Of a stretch of 64,000 nucleotides of DNA, positions 1 to 11,943 are shown one piece after another; position 1 is the stretch's first letter; every line of letters starts with the position of its first letter. Under the pieces are notes generated by a model. That model ran no database searches. It worked only from the letters and a program-made list of their open reading frames with translations, and was not told where the DNA came from. Source of the DNA: Lepas anatifera (taxonomy: Eukaryota > Arthropoda > Thecostraca > Lepadidae); the NCBI GenBank assembly GCA_034440635.1, contig JAOTON010002098.1:248001-312000 (forward strand). Direction: 5' to 3'. Made by a program: the position numbers and the translations under genes.

Positions 1-1261
1 TGAGGAACATGAAAAGGCAGCAGAGTGCGTCAGGTCAATGAGATTGAAATCCGGTCCATGCCGCTCAGAGCATTTAAAGTGAAATCTAGGAAAAAAACCG
101 GTCTGAAAACGATGATGGTCAGTCTAAATCCAAAACCCTTAGCATACCAACAAAATAGGATAGCGGAGAGTGGGGTGGTTTGTAACATGGGGAAGTAGGA
201 TCGGACCGTTTTCTGGCCGACTCGGGCAAGCTTTGGCCATGGCCTCGCTCCCTGGCAATAAGAAATACATCCTTAAATCAGCGAATGAAGCTTGGGCTTT
301 GGAGCTGCCTGCACTGAAAAAACGACACAAGAATATTGCGTTAACTCATGAAAATACACAGAAATATTGTCTTACTCAAGCTTCGAGAAAGAGCTCAAGG
401 CTCTGATTTTGCTCGAGTGGTTCAATGTCATTGAGCTATTGTTTGACCCCTTGGCTTGCCCAGGTTTTCTTTTGCCTGTCTTGGGGTTTTGGTTAGACCC
501 GGAGAAAGAATATGCATAAGATATAACACTGACAAAAGGTAAAGTATTTTAGGCTCGACTGCCGGGCTCCGTAATGAAGTCTTAGTTAAAAATATATTAT
601 TTTCCTGGGTTACTTGGAACCAAATCAACTGTTTTGTTCCAAGAAATTTCCACCAACCACCAACTGCAGCCATTTACGTTTGGCTTGTATGAATCCTGGG
701 ATGTTTAGCCTATGCTTGGCATACTATACTGGAACTGGTACCAAACGCACCCTCGCATTTTTTTGTATGGAACTTTGAAGTACTCTTTCGCACTGCTTTC
801 ACCACCGATGAAAAGTTACCGGAAAATTCCACTTGTTTTTTTTGGGAGGGGTAGGGGGCAACTTGACATGTTTGCCCCCTATGGCTACGGGTGGAGGCAC
901 ACTGCCCCCCCCTGCCCCCCGCTTCTGCCGCCACTGCCCTCTTAACACACAAACACATCACACACTTGACAGCCTGACAGCACTGAACGGCTTAAATCAG
1001 TGATATCAAAGCAATTAGCACTCGCTGTTGTGCTCCAGCCCGGCCGGTCGGCCGGGGTAACCGTCGTGCCGCATGAAGAGGGAAAATAATTTGCCGGGTA
1101 ACAGGGGTAAAACCATATCAGCTGCTGAAACGATGTTTTATTGTGTTGCACATGCATGAGCATAGGAAAACATCCGGGAATCATTGAAAAGTCATATTGT
1201 ATTAAATAGGTCCCTCCCCTACCAACAACGGGCAGCAAGCGCCTTCTCCGGAAATTTCTGT
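1..1261. other. Intergenic, no gene recognised
   Basis: I see no coding family here. A C-rich stretch near 840-940 resembles the degenerate insides of MITEs elsewhere in the window, but no terminal repeats were found. Confidence 0.5.
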
Positions 1262-1343
1262 GGTAGCGTGGCCGAGCGGTCTAAGGCGCTGGTTTTAGGC
1301 ACCAGTCTCTAATGAGGCGTGGGTTCGAATCCCACCGCTGCCA
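1262..1343 (+). tRNA. tRNA-Leu (anticodon UAG)
   Basis: The sequence folds as a complete 82-nt type II tRNA. The acceptor arms 1262-1268 and 1336-1342 pair with one G-U wobble, and the discriminator is A1343. The anticodon stem CTGGT/ACCAG encloses loop TTTAGGC, giving anticodon UAG. A variable arm of leucine type is present, and the T arm GTGGG-TTCGAAT-CCCAC is perfect, so the internal A and B boxes are intact. No intron is present and CCA is not encoded as a tail. It is probably a working Pol III gene, although the downstream T run is short. Confidence 0.95.
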
Positions 1344-1484
1344 AATGCTGCTTTATTATAGCACGTTGGCAAAGGGATATCTTGATCACTGGACTGTTTT
1401 GTTCTGCTGAGGTAACCAGCAGTTAGGGCGCTGAAAGACAGAATAAAACAGCATTATGATGATAAATGAAGCCGTGTCCAGGAT

Positions 1485-2740
1485 CGGATACACAAAAGGA
1501 TCCGCCCCACACAGCTCACACAGCTCGGGTACACAAAAGGATCCGCCCCACACAGCTCACACAGCTCGGGTACACAAAAGGATCCGCCCCACACAGCTCA
1601 CACAGCTCGGGTACACAAAAGGACCCGCCCCACACAGCTCACACAGCTCGGGTACACAAAAGGATCCGCCCCACACAGCTCACACAGCTCGAGTACACAA
1701 GTGGATCCACCCCACACCTCACACAGCTCGGGTACACAAGTGGATCCGCCCCACACAGCTCACAGCTCGGGACACAAGTGGATCCGCCCCACAAAGCTCA
1801 CACAGCTCGGGTACACAAGTGGATCCGCCCCACACAGCTCACACAGCTCGGGTACACAAGTGGATCCGCCCCACACAGCTCACACAGCTCGGGTACACAA
1901 GTCGATCCGCCCCACACAGCTCACACAGCTCGGGTACACAAGTGGATCCGCCCCACACAGCTCACACAGCTCGGGTACACAAGTGGATCCGCCCCACACA
2001 GCTCACACAGCTCGGGTACACAAGTGGATCCGCCACACACAGCTCACACAGCTCGGGTACACAAGTGGATCCGCCCCACACAGCTCACACAGCTCGGGTA
2101 CACAAGTGGATCCGCCCCACACAGCTCACACAGCTCGGGTACACAAGTGGATCCGCCCCACACGCTCACAGCTCGGGTACACAAATGGATCCGCCCCCAC
2201 AGCTCACACAGCTCGGGTACACAAATGGATCCGCCCACAGTCAAGTCGGGTAACAGTGGATCCGCCACGCACAGCTAAACAGCTCGGGTACACAGGATCC
2301 GCCCCACAGCTCACAGTCGGTAAAGGATCCGCCCACACAGCTCACACAGCTCGCGTACACAGTGGATCCGCCCACACAGCTACACAGCTCGGGTACCGTG
2401 ATCCGCCACGCCACTCACAGCTCGGTACAAAAGGATCGCCCCAACAGCTCAAGCTCAGTAACAGTGATCCGCCCCCACAGCTCACACAGCTCGGTCACGT
2501 GGATCCGCCCCCACAGCTCCACAGCTCGGGCAAAGTGATCCGCCACACAGCTCCACAGCTCGGGTACACAAAGATCCGCCCCCACAGCTCACAGCTCGCG
2601 TACACAAGATCCGCCCCCACACTCCACAGCTCGCGTACACAAGGATCCGCCCCACACAGCTCACACAGCTCGGGTACACAAAAGGATCCGCCCCACACAG
2701 CTCACACAGCTCGCGTACACAAGTGGATCCGCCCCACACG
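1485..2740. repeat. 41-bp minisatellite, about 30 units
   Basis: The unit GGATCCGCCCCACACAGCTC... has a strict 41-bp period in the first half (GGATCC at 1498, 1539 and so on). The first five units carry ACAAAAGGATCC and later units ACAAGTGGATCC. From about 2160 to 2660 the units are ragged, with many one- to few-base losses, and clean units return at 2650-2740. Because 41 is not a multiple of 3 and the unit lacks stops, all three plus frames stay open. The resulting long frames are not genes. Confidence 0.95.
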
Positions 2741-2971
2741 CCAGCCGATCGGGTTCGCTTGGATTGGTAATTTGGGTACCTCCAGAACTGGTAATCGATT
2801 CGGATTTCCATTTTGTCGATACATTCCTATCCTTTGGTTATGGTTTCGGTTTGGATCGATAGTCACGGTATGCAATCAGGTTGGCTTAGATTTAACATGG
2901 AGACGTTAGATAATGGCCGGACTGGATGTGAATCTTGCCGGCGATGACACCCAGGTGGTGGCTGACACTCT
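2741..2971. other. Spacer, nothing recognised
   Basis: Unique-looking sequence between the minisatellite and the X1 repeat. No coding or structural signal is seen. Confidence 0.4.
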
Positions 2972-3371
2972 TTAAAGGGAATGTGCCACCTTCATAACGT
3001 GATTTTAACTGAGATAGCCAAGTTGTAAAGCAAGTCGGACAACCCGGTAGTAAATATATCATTTGCCTTGGAACTCGAGATTTCCGTAGAAAAAACTAAA
3101 ACCTACCTGAAATGTACCCCTCGTGTACCCTCAGCAGCAGGCCACTGTTGTCATGGCTGTTGGTGTGACGGTATTTGCTGACGTCACGGTATCAGCCATT
3201 CGAAGCCCTTGAAGCGTATTAAATATGGTAGTGGTTGCCAGATCATGACATCATCCACAGGCAGATATTAATTTCTTTTTCTAAAGGAGCATTTTAAAAA
3301 TAAAAATATTGAGCTTATAATAAGTTCTCGGAAGGCCAGCTGGAGATAGGGTGCCATAAACCGCAGTGTTG
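2972..3371 (+). repeat. X-family TTAA element, copy X1 (incomplete)
   Basis: It starts TTAA-AGGGAATGTGCCACC and matches the reverse complement of X2 (17906-18359) for over 300 bp, including the stretch around GACATCATCCACAGGCAGAT. The far end is not bounded by a clear TTAA. It runs into the S segment beginning near 3372. Confidence 0.7.
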
Positions 3372-3545
3372 TGGGAATGACCTAGGACCCTAAAAAGATG
3401 ATAGAACAGATGACAGTAAAAGCGCTAAAAGACTTGCAGGCCACAAAGCCAAAGTCCAGAAATTAAATATCTAAACCCTAAAAAAACAAACAAAAAGGCT
3501 ACGTCAAGGTAAAGATAAAGAAAAAAGCGTAGAATGAGGTGAAAG
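3372..3545 (+). repeat. S repeat, plus copy
   Basis: This segment (GTGTTGTGGGAATGACCTAG... to GAATGAGGTGAAA) is repeated in inverse orientation at 13662-13835. Both copies contain many stops, so neither codes as it stands. A third, looser relative lies at about 39405-39515. Confidence 0.75.
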
Positions 3546-5327
3546 ACATTAACAACAAAGTGCCGATCATTGACCCAGATACCCAGAACACTTACTTTTC
3601 TAAGATCGGAGTGAAAACTGCGGCAGTAGTCAATGCGGCTAGACTTACCGGCGGCAACGCTTTCTTTGAGGATATGCCTGTCCGGCTGCCACGTGTTGTG
3701 GCCGATGGATTTTGTGTGCAGCCTATCTCTATCGATGAGTTGTATGCTGCTGTGAACAGCGCTAATGCCAGCAAGGCCTGTGATTCCGACGGACTTTCTT
3801 TGCACTTTTTCCAAAAGGTGTTTCGATCCTGTGTCACATGTTCTCTTGTGTATCATTAACACCCGCTTGGTCACTGGCATTGTGCCGAAACCCTGTTAGC
3901 TTTCAGTCATCCAGCCCATCTACAAAGCAGCCGGTGCACTTACTGTCCCTTCCTCTTTTCGGCCGATCTCTCGTCCCATGCATTGCAATAATTGTTGAAC
4001 GCATCGTTCACGGACAGCTCTTTTCTTATTTCACCAGTCGTTACCTCTTCTCTGAATGCCAACATGGATTTCGGCTTAACCACTCCACTGAAACCGCACT
4101 AGTCGAGGTAACCGACATCATTTTGAAAGGTGTGGACAACGGCGAAATTTCCCTCCTGGTGTTACTGGACCTTAGCAAATGCTTTGACGTAATTGATCAC
4201 ACCAAATTGTTAAGAAAATTAGAACTCTACGGAATCGATTCCAAATGGTTTGCAAGTTACGTATCAGACCATTATCAATACGTCCGAATGACTGCAAAAT
4301 CGCCTCTTCACAGTAATTCAAACCACAATTCCAGGCCCGGTCATTCAGCTCATGTCGGATACCAATATTCTAAAGCCACAAAACATCCGACTGGCGTATA
4401 TCAAGGTACTTGTTTGGGCCCTCTTCTGTACTCAATCTTCTCCAACGACCTCAATCTTTATCTTGATGCAAGCATCAAAATTGTACAGTATGCCGACGAT
4501 ACCCAGCTCATCATTTCCGGTAAAAAACACACCCTACAGCACATGATTCGCGAGATGGAAGGAGCGCTGACCACGCTCCAACATTGGTTCACACAAAATT
4601 CGATGAAGCTAAATTCAGGAAAAACTCAACTGCTGGTCTTAGGAACTACGCAAATGCTTCGCGATCTTCCCCCAATAACCTTGACCGTGAACGGTGCAAC
4701 AATAACCGAAAGTCAAAGAGTAAAGAATTTAGACTTTCTTATGGACAAAACTCTTTCGTTCGAAAACCACATTGATCAACTTGTTGGAAAGTGCACAAGG
4801 TCAGCTTCTTGGACTGCATCATGCCCGGCACCGTCTACCTAAGGGTACCATTAAACCACTTGTGAACAGCCCCATTTTGTCCGTGCTGCGGTACTGTATA
4901 AGTGTGTACGGCAGCTGCACAGCGCAGCGTGCGCATCGAGTGCAGAAAGTTATCAATTTCGGTGCTCGTGTGGTTACCGGCCGTAGAAAGAGCGATCACA
5001 TCAGCGACGCAGTACGCGATCTGGGGTGGCTGTCTGCACGTGAGCTTGGAACCTTCTACTCTCTGTGTTTGCTAAAACGAGTGATGGTAACGGGGCGAGC
5101 CGGCTGGTCTGATACGTGAGTTCGTAACCAGGCGAGAATTTAGAGACCGTACGACTCGCCAGGATGGAAACCGGTGCCTCCCGCGCATACGAACTGAGAA
5201 TGGGAGGAGATTGTGTAAGTACCGTGCTGCAGCAGCGTTCAATGGTTTGCCACCGGCGTTTCGGGACGGCTCACTCCTCAGCTTTAAAAGATCTTTGAGG
5301 AAACATCTATGCAGTGGAGGGATGTAG
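3546..5327 (+). pseudogene. LINE-1: dead non-LTR reverse transcriptase (CR1/Jockey-like)
   Basis: The region encodes a non-LTR retrotransposon polymerase. In order are the pre-RT segment ending NTYFSKIG, the fingers segment, QHGFR..STETAL (about 4050-4100), the LLDLSKCFDVIDH block with the first catalytic Asp, GVYQGTCLGPL, and the YADD active site at 4489-4500. Then come the thumb WFTQNSMKLNSGKT and a C-terminal tail ending SLRKHLCSGGM at 5327. Frames change near 3830, 3900-3960, about 4790 and about 5115, with an in-frame stop near 3900, so it cannot be translated. The catalytic core alone is open from 3838 to 4842. The endonuclease domain is missing, which indicates 5' truncation. Confidence 0.9.
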
Positions 5328-5375
5328 GAAACTGACATCGGCCCGATTTATGTAGTAGTAGTAGAGCTTTATTGA
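5328..5375. repeat. Shared LINE 3' ends with (TAG)n tail
   Basis: ATGTAGTAGTAGTAG lies between the 3' end of LINE-1 (plus) and the 3' end of LINE-2 (minus). Read on the minus strand, LINE-2 shows AATAAA and then CTACTACTAC. The two elements therefore meet tail to tail on one short microsatellite, a tail type used by CR1/L2-like LINEs. Confidence 0.7.
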
Positions 5376-6854
5376 GGTCTCCATTACATGACTTTTCAGT
5401 CCTCAAGTCAAATACAGGGTACATAGGAGCAGAAGTCAGTAAAAGTCAAACAAAGAAGGCATCTAAAAAGCAGACAGCTAAAACCGCTAAAAAAACACAT
5501 TCCTTCCATCGTCCCTCAGTGCGATTCAACCTGCTCCTATTCTGCTATTCCATGATCTAACTGCCCGGAAGCGAAAACCTCGCCTGGCCGCCTCCGTTCT
5601 TACTCTGGGCAGCTCGAGCATGCCCGCCTCTGCTCCCCGCGTGGTCCTTCTTGACACGTCAGAGCGACGTACCATGTTCTCGGCCAGCAAGGGTGGGCCA
5701 GATGTGCTTAACAGCCTTCTCACCATGGCCACATCACGCTCCTTCAACATGTCATCAAACCTCATCCATCCCAGTGCCTCTAAGGTAGACGATACGTGTT
5801 CGCGGCGGTGCAACCCAGAAGCAATGCGCGCTCCAAAATTAATGATGTTTTGAATTCTGTTTTTCTGGGTGGTGTTGCATCCTCCCGAAACAGGAAGACA
5901 ATACTAAATATGGGTAAAGACCAGTGACTGAATTAGGAGCTGTTTAGTTTCGCAGGAAATTGTATGCCTCAATTTCGAAAGTCCAATGAGTATGCTGTAA
6001 CACCGACGGGTCACTTGCGATATTTTTTTCTCCCATGAAAGGGCGGAATCCAAGTAAATTCCAAGGATTTTTTCAAATGGCGCTGGTTTGATTGTGTTCG
6101 TGCCAAAATTTACCGCAAAGTCTTCTCCCATCCTTAGACGCAGAGGCTTAATCACTAGAAGCTCAGATTTGGTAGGGTTAATTTTGAGGCGGTTTTGAGT
6201 GAACCAAATGAGGGCTGTTTCAAGTGTCCGCTCGACGCGTTGTTTAAGAATCATTAGGTCTGCAGGGGCTTCGGAATCCAAAAACTGAACATCATCGGCG
6301 TAGATGACTTGTTTTCCGACTTTGGGCCAAGCAAGGCTCCTTGGATTACACCGTGAGTCACAGGTAGCGATTCTGAACTGCTTCCCTCGATTTTCTGTGA
6401 TCGGCCACGCAACCAGTCTCTGAACCAGTGGTCCTCAATTCCGTACCAGCCGAGTTTAGTCAGCAATCGCTCATGCTCCACACTGTCGAAGGCGCGGGGG
6501 GTGTCCGCGGTCAGGAGGGTAGAAACTTGCCCGAATCACGGTTTTCTGTAAGGTAATTTACTTTTTCGAGCGTTGCTGTTTCTGTTGAGCGGCCAGAGCG
6601 AAAACCGTGTTGACTGTTACACAAAATGTGATTTCTCTCCAGATATGATGAAAGTTGAAAACTCACTAATTTTTCGCATAGCTTTCCAACAACGCTTATG
6701 ATCGAGATTGGCCTAAAATTTTCAGGGTTTGAACGGTCACCTTTCTTAAACAGTGGGAGAACGCAAGCCTCCTTCCATTCAGCTGGCACGTCCCCTGTTC
6801 GGAGTGAGCTGTTGACAACATGCAACAGGTGGGGGGCCACGACAGCAAAAGTTA
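5376..6854 (-). pseudogene. LINE-2: reverse transcriptase portion
   Basis: Read on the minus strand from 6854: VVNSSLRTGDVPAEWKEACV, FRPISIISVVGKLCEKLV, QHGFRSGRSTETA, a frameshifted FDSVEHERLL block near 6480, GVIQGALLGP, and YADD near 6295. Next come WFTQNRLKINPTKSELLV and a C-terminal VRTEAARRGFRFRAVRSWNS tail near 5570. The residues normally between LGP and the YADD strand are deleted. A TAG stop near 5903 separates the thumb from the C-terminus. The same element continues upstream at 7878-8702 and 12981-13540, split by two hAT insertions. Confidence 0.9.
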
Positions 6855-6862
6855 GTCTCAGC
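6855..6862. other. Target site duplication of hAT-B (left)
   Basis: GTCTCAGC, identical to 7870-7877. Confidence 0.95.
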
Positions 6863-7869
6863 CAGGGTTGGCAAATTTAAGCCACGTTCTGGTTTAAACC
6901 GGTTTAAACCATGGATTAAACCGGCTGGCATAAATTAATTTATGCCACCCTGGTTTAAACCACTTATCACGACAACAATAAAAGCCACTCACGTTAAGTT
7001 CTCGCGAGAACTGTTTTTCATATTTTCAAAAATAACATGAAACTTAAAGTATAAATACCATATTCATGTTCAAGTGCTTACTGATCTTAAACATATATTT
7101 TTGGAGTGTCACAAATGCTAACAAAAACCCTAGCACAAGCTAATCTATCATTAACATTTTAAAAAATACCTTTGCATTCCAATAACCATGCACCAAATGA
7201 TATTGGCCAACATCCACTAAAAGACCACCAAAAAAGCACAAATGGCCTAAGTTTGAACAGGGCCAAAATTCTAACCACCAACTTTCAAATGCAAAGCTGT
7301 CTTTCTGGCATATGGCCCTGCGCGGCCGTCATTAAGCCGACATGATGCAGTCGAGCAATGTGATATGTTGCTGCCCAATGAATGTTTTTTTGTATAGTAA
7401 TTTGTCAGGCTTTGTGTGAGACCAATACAATTTTGCCTTGTTTTGGAATTGCTTTAATGACTATGTAAAGCCCATACATCTAACCAACCATAATAGCGAA
7501 AGAATATGTGATCTATCTCCACATCCAGGTAAAACGCTGTGATTACGTGAACTGTTGAAACCGTATCACATTCACCTGTTCGTAACAGTATGCTCCAGCT
7601 TGCCAGTATTAATCAACATTGACTTTGTGCTCAGCCAACTTGATGGATGGCATGCTCAACTCAAATTCTTCAAACAATATGCAAATTGATAGTATTGTGC
7701 TGTTCTCACCTATCTTTGATATGAAAGGGTGTTCTTGGATTGAATGCGTCTTTCATTGATTCTGAATTTAAGCCAGCTTTTATTAATTTAAGCCGGTTTA
7801 AACCGGCTTAAATTAATAAAAGCCCCTGGCTGGCATAAATTCAATTTAAGCCGGTTTTTTCCAACCCTG
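6863..7869. mobile_element. hAT-B: 1007-bp non-autonomous hAT element
   Basis: The ends are CAGGGTTGGC and CCAACCCTG, forming an inverted repeat, and the element is bounded by the 8-bp duplication GTCTCAGC (6855-6862 and 7870-7877). Eight-bp duplications and a CAGGG terminus are hallmarks of the hAT superfamily. Subterminal regions are crowded with GGTTTAAACC/TTTAAGCC motifs in both orientations. No transposase reading frame is present. The insertion splits the LINE-2 RT. Removing the element and one duplication restores the reading frame there, so LINE-2 was still open at this point when it was hit. Confidence 0.95.
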
Positions 7870-7877
7870 GTCTCAGC
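7870..7877. other. Target site duplication of hAT-B (right)
   Basis: GTCTCAGC, identical to 6855-6862. Confidence 0.95.
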
Positions 7878-8702
7878 ATCTCCAAAGTTATACCATCACT
7901 GCCACTTGCGCGTGGGTTACCCATGCCTCTCAGTGCCAAAGACAGTTCCGGCAACGTAACAGTCTATACACGGAATGCATCACTGCACACCCTGGGCGGT
8001 CGGGGATTAAGCGCCTCACCCTGATGAGCGGCGGATAGTGCAGTAGCGACATCTGCGCCGGCCGAAACAAACTGCCTGTTAAGCTTATCGGCCCACGCAG
8101 GATCACTGTGCTCCGGTGGCTTCGCTATCGATTGAGGTTTTTTTGATGACAGTAGATATCTTCGGATGCCGGTCCAGATTCCTGGTCTCGAGTTTCTGTA
8201 CGAGAGAGAGTAATATTCAGAGCAGGCCCTGTATTGAGCCTTTTTGACAGCATTTCTCCAACTCTTGTAAACCTGCTGTTTCTCTGGGTTGGTCGGGTCC
8301 TGTTTTCTGTTTTCCCGTGCTCGATCCCGATTTTCCGTACACTTTTTCAGCTGGTCGTTGTCCGTGAGCCAGGGGCATGCCGGATGTCTTAAGTTTGATG
8401 TTTCTGAGTGGGATGTGATGGTCTTTGTTGGGCTGCCACACCGCTCTCCAAGCTTGCCATTTCTCCTGGGTAGTTTCGGCGTCGTAAATTCGTTGCCAGT
8501 CAGCCTGCAGGAGGTCGAGACTGAGTGCGTCTTTGTTGACCCTCCTGGTGGATCGCACTGTCATAAACTGGACTCTGCGCCGCTCACTTTTTTGTATAGA
8601 TGTTTACAGCGATAAGATCGTGGTCGCTGATTGAACAACTAATCACGCATGAGTCTGAATTTAAATCGGGTCTGGATGTAAAAATGTGGTCAATCAGAGT
8701 GG
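7878..8702 (-). pseudogene. LINE-2: endonuclease C-terminus and linker to RT
   Basis: Minus-strand translation gives LIDHIFTSRPDLN, then CSISDHDLIAVNI near 8630. SDHD is the last catalytic block of the APE-type endonuclease. A linker follows with ADWQRIYDAETTQEKW (about 8480), a charged region to 8217, and ASGSDGITLEMLRLTF next to the hAT-B junction, which is the start of the RT. The linker has stops and frame changes between 8216 and 7930. It joins 12981-13540 across the hAT-A insertion. Confidence 0.85.
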
Positions 8703-8710
8703 CTGTTGAA
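8703..8710. other. Target site duplication of hAT-A (left)
   Basis: CTGTTGAA, identical to 12973-12980. Confidence 0.95.
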
Positions 8711-9682
8711 TAGAGGTGGGAGTTTTGGGCAATTTTGCAGGCCCGGGCCCGGGCCCGGCCTGCTGCTGATTTTAGAAGCCCGTCACAAGCCCGGTTTGTG
8801 GAAGAAATGGGTTATCAAGCCCGGGAAGGCCCGGTATCATGGAAAACCATTAACGACTATATACAACATTTATTTACTTTAAAGCTGTTTCAAATATATG
8901 TTTTAAGCCAATTTATCCTGTAAAAAGTTTTGGTTTCACCCAAAACCATATTAAAAGGTGCATGTAGCATCAGTAGCCTCAGCTATCTTAATAATTCAGC
9001 AGAAAATGATACTGAAAAACACAGTATGAAACATGGCTTGCTTATGATGCAAGCTTACTTCAGGTAATGACCAGCATCACGTTATAAAAACAAAGGGCAT
9101 TCTAGATAGAGGTATGCACATGGCAGCTATAAGAATCGGGATGAAATAAGTCCACTCATGTCAGACATTTCCTCCATCTTTGCACTTTTATAAATCATTA
9201 TATGCTGGCACGAGCCTCACAATTGAGTTCCAATAATGTGTATGAATAGAGGAGAGAGCAGTGAAAAGTTTTCAGCTAAAACTTTTCAGAATATCATGGC
9301 GGAATGGCTGTGAATGAACCAAAAATCCTTCACATTGTCCCTCAATTAATACATGTGAACATTTTCTTTTAGTTTAGTCACTAAACAGCTTGGAAGATAG
9401 TTAAAAGATTGTTCTGCTTGGGTCAGCCCGGTCTGCAAAGTAGGTAAGCCAACAGGCCAACATGAACAAGGCCCATCAGCCATATAAAATTATCAAACCA
9501 CCAGCCATAAAGAAGTATCTTGATAAGGAACCACTAGTTTTCCACGGGTTCGCACCAAACATTGAATACAAATATTGCACCAATCTCCACCAAAAGTAAA
9601 TCTGACACAAAAAACAACTCAATCCCATCCACATCACCATTTGGGCTTGAACACTATTTCTGTTTGTTTTGTTGTATTTTAC

Positions 9683-11413
9683 CAGACCCGTTCAGTTGTT
9701 TGGCAGCATTACGTCATCATGGCTGGAGAGGCACTACAGTTACTATGCAGGGCATTGGAGAAATTGCACTTTTTCGAAGCTCTAAATAACCTTGTTTTAG
9801 AACTGTATCAACAAAACTTTTATGGTTGAACAGAAAGCTAAAAGATTTTTATTTGTGAAACCATCAGACGTTTTGCAAAAACTCCAGTGAAGAATATTAT
9901 TTTCACAAATTTTCCAGAGCGTGTCAAAATAAGGACATGTCCAGCACTAGCAGCTGTTTGCAGTAAGACTAATCTTGATTTCGATTGGCTGTTGATTTCT
10001 GACCTTTGATTGGCTGTTGGTGCTACCTGCAGCAGAAGACAATAAACACCGGTGATCTCTTGAGCGAAGGTAAATTTATTTCTCTCGGCTATTATGTAGG
10101 CCTGAGTTGATCAAATAAATGCATGCCCTTTCAACAAATTCTTTGAAGTGTTATATTTTGTTTCATTAGATTTACGTAAAATACGCTGCTCGCCGTTGAG
10201 ATCAAGGTTACTGTCAAATGGGTGAAACAAGTTGATTTCAATTTATACTAGATTGGTGCCAAATACGCCCAAACTTGGTATGTTTCAGCTGATTCTTCCA
10301 AAAACTTAGTAGAATCTCCTATAACTTAGTAGGAAAGGGCGGTGACGTCATCATGGGAGGACTATATTTAGTAGGAAACTTGGTTGTACCCGTAGTTAAA
10401 GTACCCTGGTATTTTACGGGCTTGCGCTTAGTAGGTATCTGAAGCGCCGTGCTTGTCTACATTAGAGCAATCATTTATGAAAACATTTTTCACCAAAATT
10501 TACCAGAATAGTAAGTTTATTTCAGCGAAAATATTTCAAGAATTTTGAAAATATATTTTAAAATTTCACAGATTTAAAAAATAAGCACAAAGTGTGTGGT
10601 GCATTTCTTTTGTTCCTGAGAATAGGCCACTTTTTGTGCACTTATTTCATATATGACGCTTTTCTGGCTCTGCAAGGCTTTACAAGCCAGGGTACTTTAA
10701 CTACGGGTACATCCAAGTTTCCTACGAAATATAGTCCTCCCATGATGACATCACCGCCCTTTCCTACTAAGTTCTAGGAGATTATACTAAGTTTTTGGAA
10801 GGATCAGCTGGAACATACCAAGTTTGGGAGTACTTGGCAGCAATCTAGTATAAATCAAAATCAACTTGTTTCACCCATTTGACAGTAACCTTGATATCAA
10901 CGGCGAGCAGCGTATTTTACGTAAATCTAATGAAAACATCATAACACTTCAAAGAATTTGTTGAAAAGGCATGCATTTATTTGATCAACTCAGGCCTAAT
11001 TAATAGCCGAGAGAAATAAGTTTACCTTCGCTCAAGAGATCACCGGTGTTTATTGTCTTCTGCTGCAGGTACCACCAACAGCCAATCAAAGGTCAGAAAT
11101 CAACAGCCAATCAAAATCGAGATTAGTCTTACTGCAAACAGCTGTTAGTGCTGAACCTGTCCTTATTTTGATACGCTCTGGAAAATTTGTAAAAATATTA
11201 TTCTTCACTGGAGTTTTTGCAAAACGTCTGATGGTTTCACAAATAAAAATATTTTAGCTTTCTGTTCAACCATATAAGTTTTGTTGATACAGTTCTAAAA
11301 TAGGTTATTTAGAGCTACAAAAAAGTGCAATTTCTCCAATGCCCTGCATAGTAACTGTTGTCGCTCTCCAGTCATGATGACGTAATGCTGCCAAACAACT
11401 TGAACGGGGTCTG
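9683..11413. mobile_element. Foldback element, ~739-bp inverted arms
   Basis: 9683-10421 and 10675-11413 are inverted copies with small differences, separated by a 253-bp loop. The outermost bases are CAGACCCG / CGGGGTCTG. Each end touches TTAC (9679-9682 and 11414-11417), a possible 4-bp target duplication. Arms carry recognisable paired segments, for example CACCGGTG near 10050 and 11040. No protein is encoded. A transcript or single strand would form a very long hairpin. The superfamily is not assigned. Confidence 0.85.
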
Positions 11414-11417
11414 TTAC

Positions 11418-11943
11418 AAGCTGCTCAAGGTCGCGGAATTTGCCATAATTTGGATATTCTGTTGTGTTCTGTATTCCTACGTTTCTGTACATTTTTAGTG
11501 TGGTGGGAGGGAAGTGTAAAGTAAAGGTATCTTGGGAGAGGGAAGTGCTTTTATGTTCAAAGCTTATAATAGAAGTTGTATTTCCTAGTTGTCTTACCCA
11601 GCGCTACATCTAGAGCGCGTCGTTCGTCATTTTCAGTCCGCGTGGTGAACGACTGGAACGCGTTGCCTACATCAGTAGTAGAAACCACCACGGTCAATGA
11701 GTTTAAGAACAAGCTCGACTCTCATTGGTCATCCCTGATGTACCTTGTCCCTGAATGCTCAGAGTAAGGTCCTTTACTTTCTTTTCAACTGCTCTCACCA
11801 ACTAGTCAACTCCTCAGGCATTATGGCCTGAGTAAGACTGAGTGTAGACTCATCGAAACTGAGCTTGTCGAAGACCGGATCCAATCAGGCCGACGTGGCC
11901 TCCAAAATTCCGACAACTATAGATAGATAGATAGATAGATAGA
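11418..11943 (+). pseudogene. LINE-3: 3'-terminal fragment with (ATAG)n tail
   Basis: Positions 11576-11765 encode the C-terminal tail typical of CR1/L2-like LINE polymerases (SSFSVRVVNDWNALPTSV, then VNEFKNKLDSHW), ending in TAA. About 150 bp of 3' untranslated sequence follows, ending in ATAGATAGATAG to 11943. It is strongly 5' truncated, as is usual for LINE copies, and sits inside hAT-A immediately after the foldback element. Confidence 0.85.

Noticed and set aside
1485..2740. CRISPR array
   Set aside because: The repeats are contiguous with no unique spacers, and the genome is eukaryotic.
1456..2909. Three overlapping 265-402-codon open frames
   Set aside because: Products of a 41-bp stop-free minisatellite read in three phases. 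The peptides are the same repeat in different registers.
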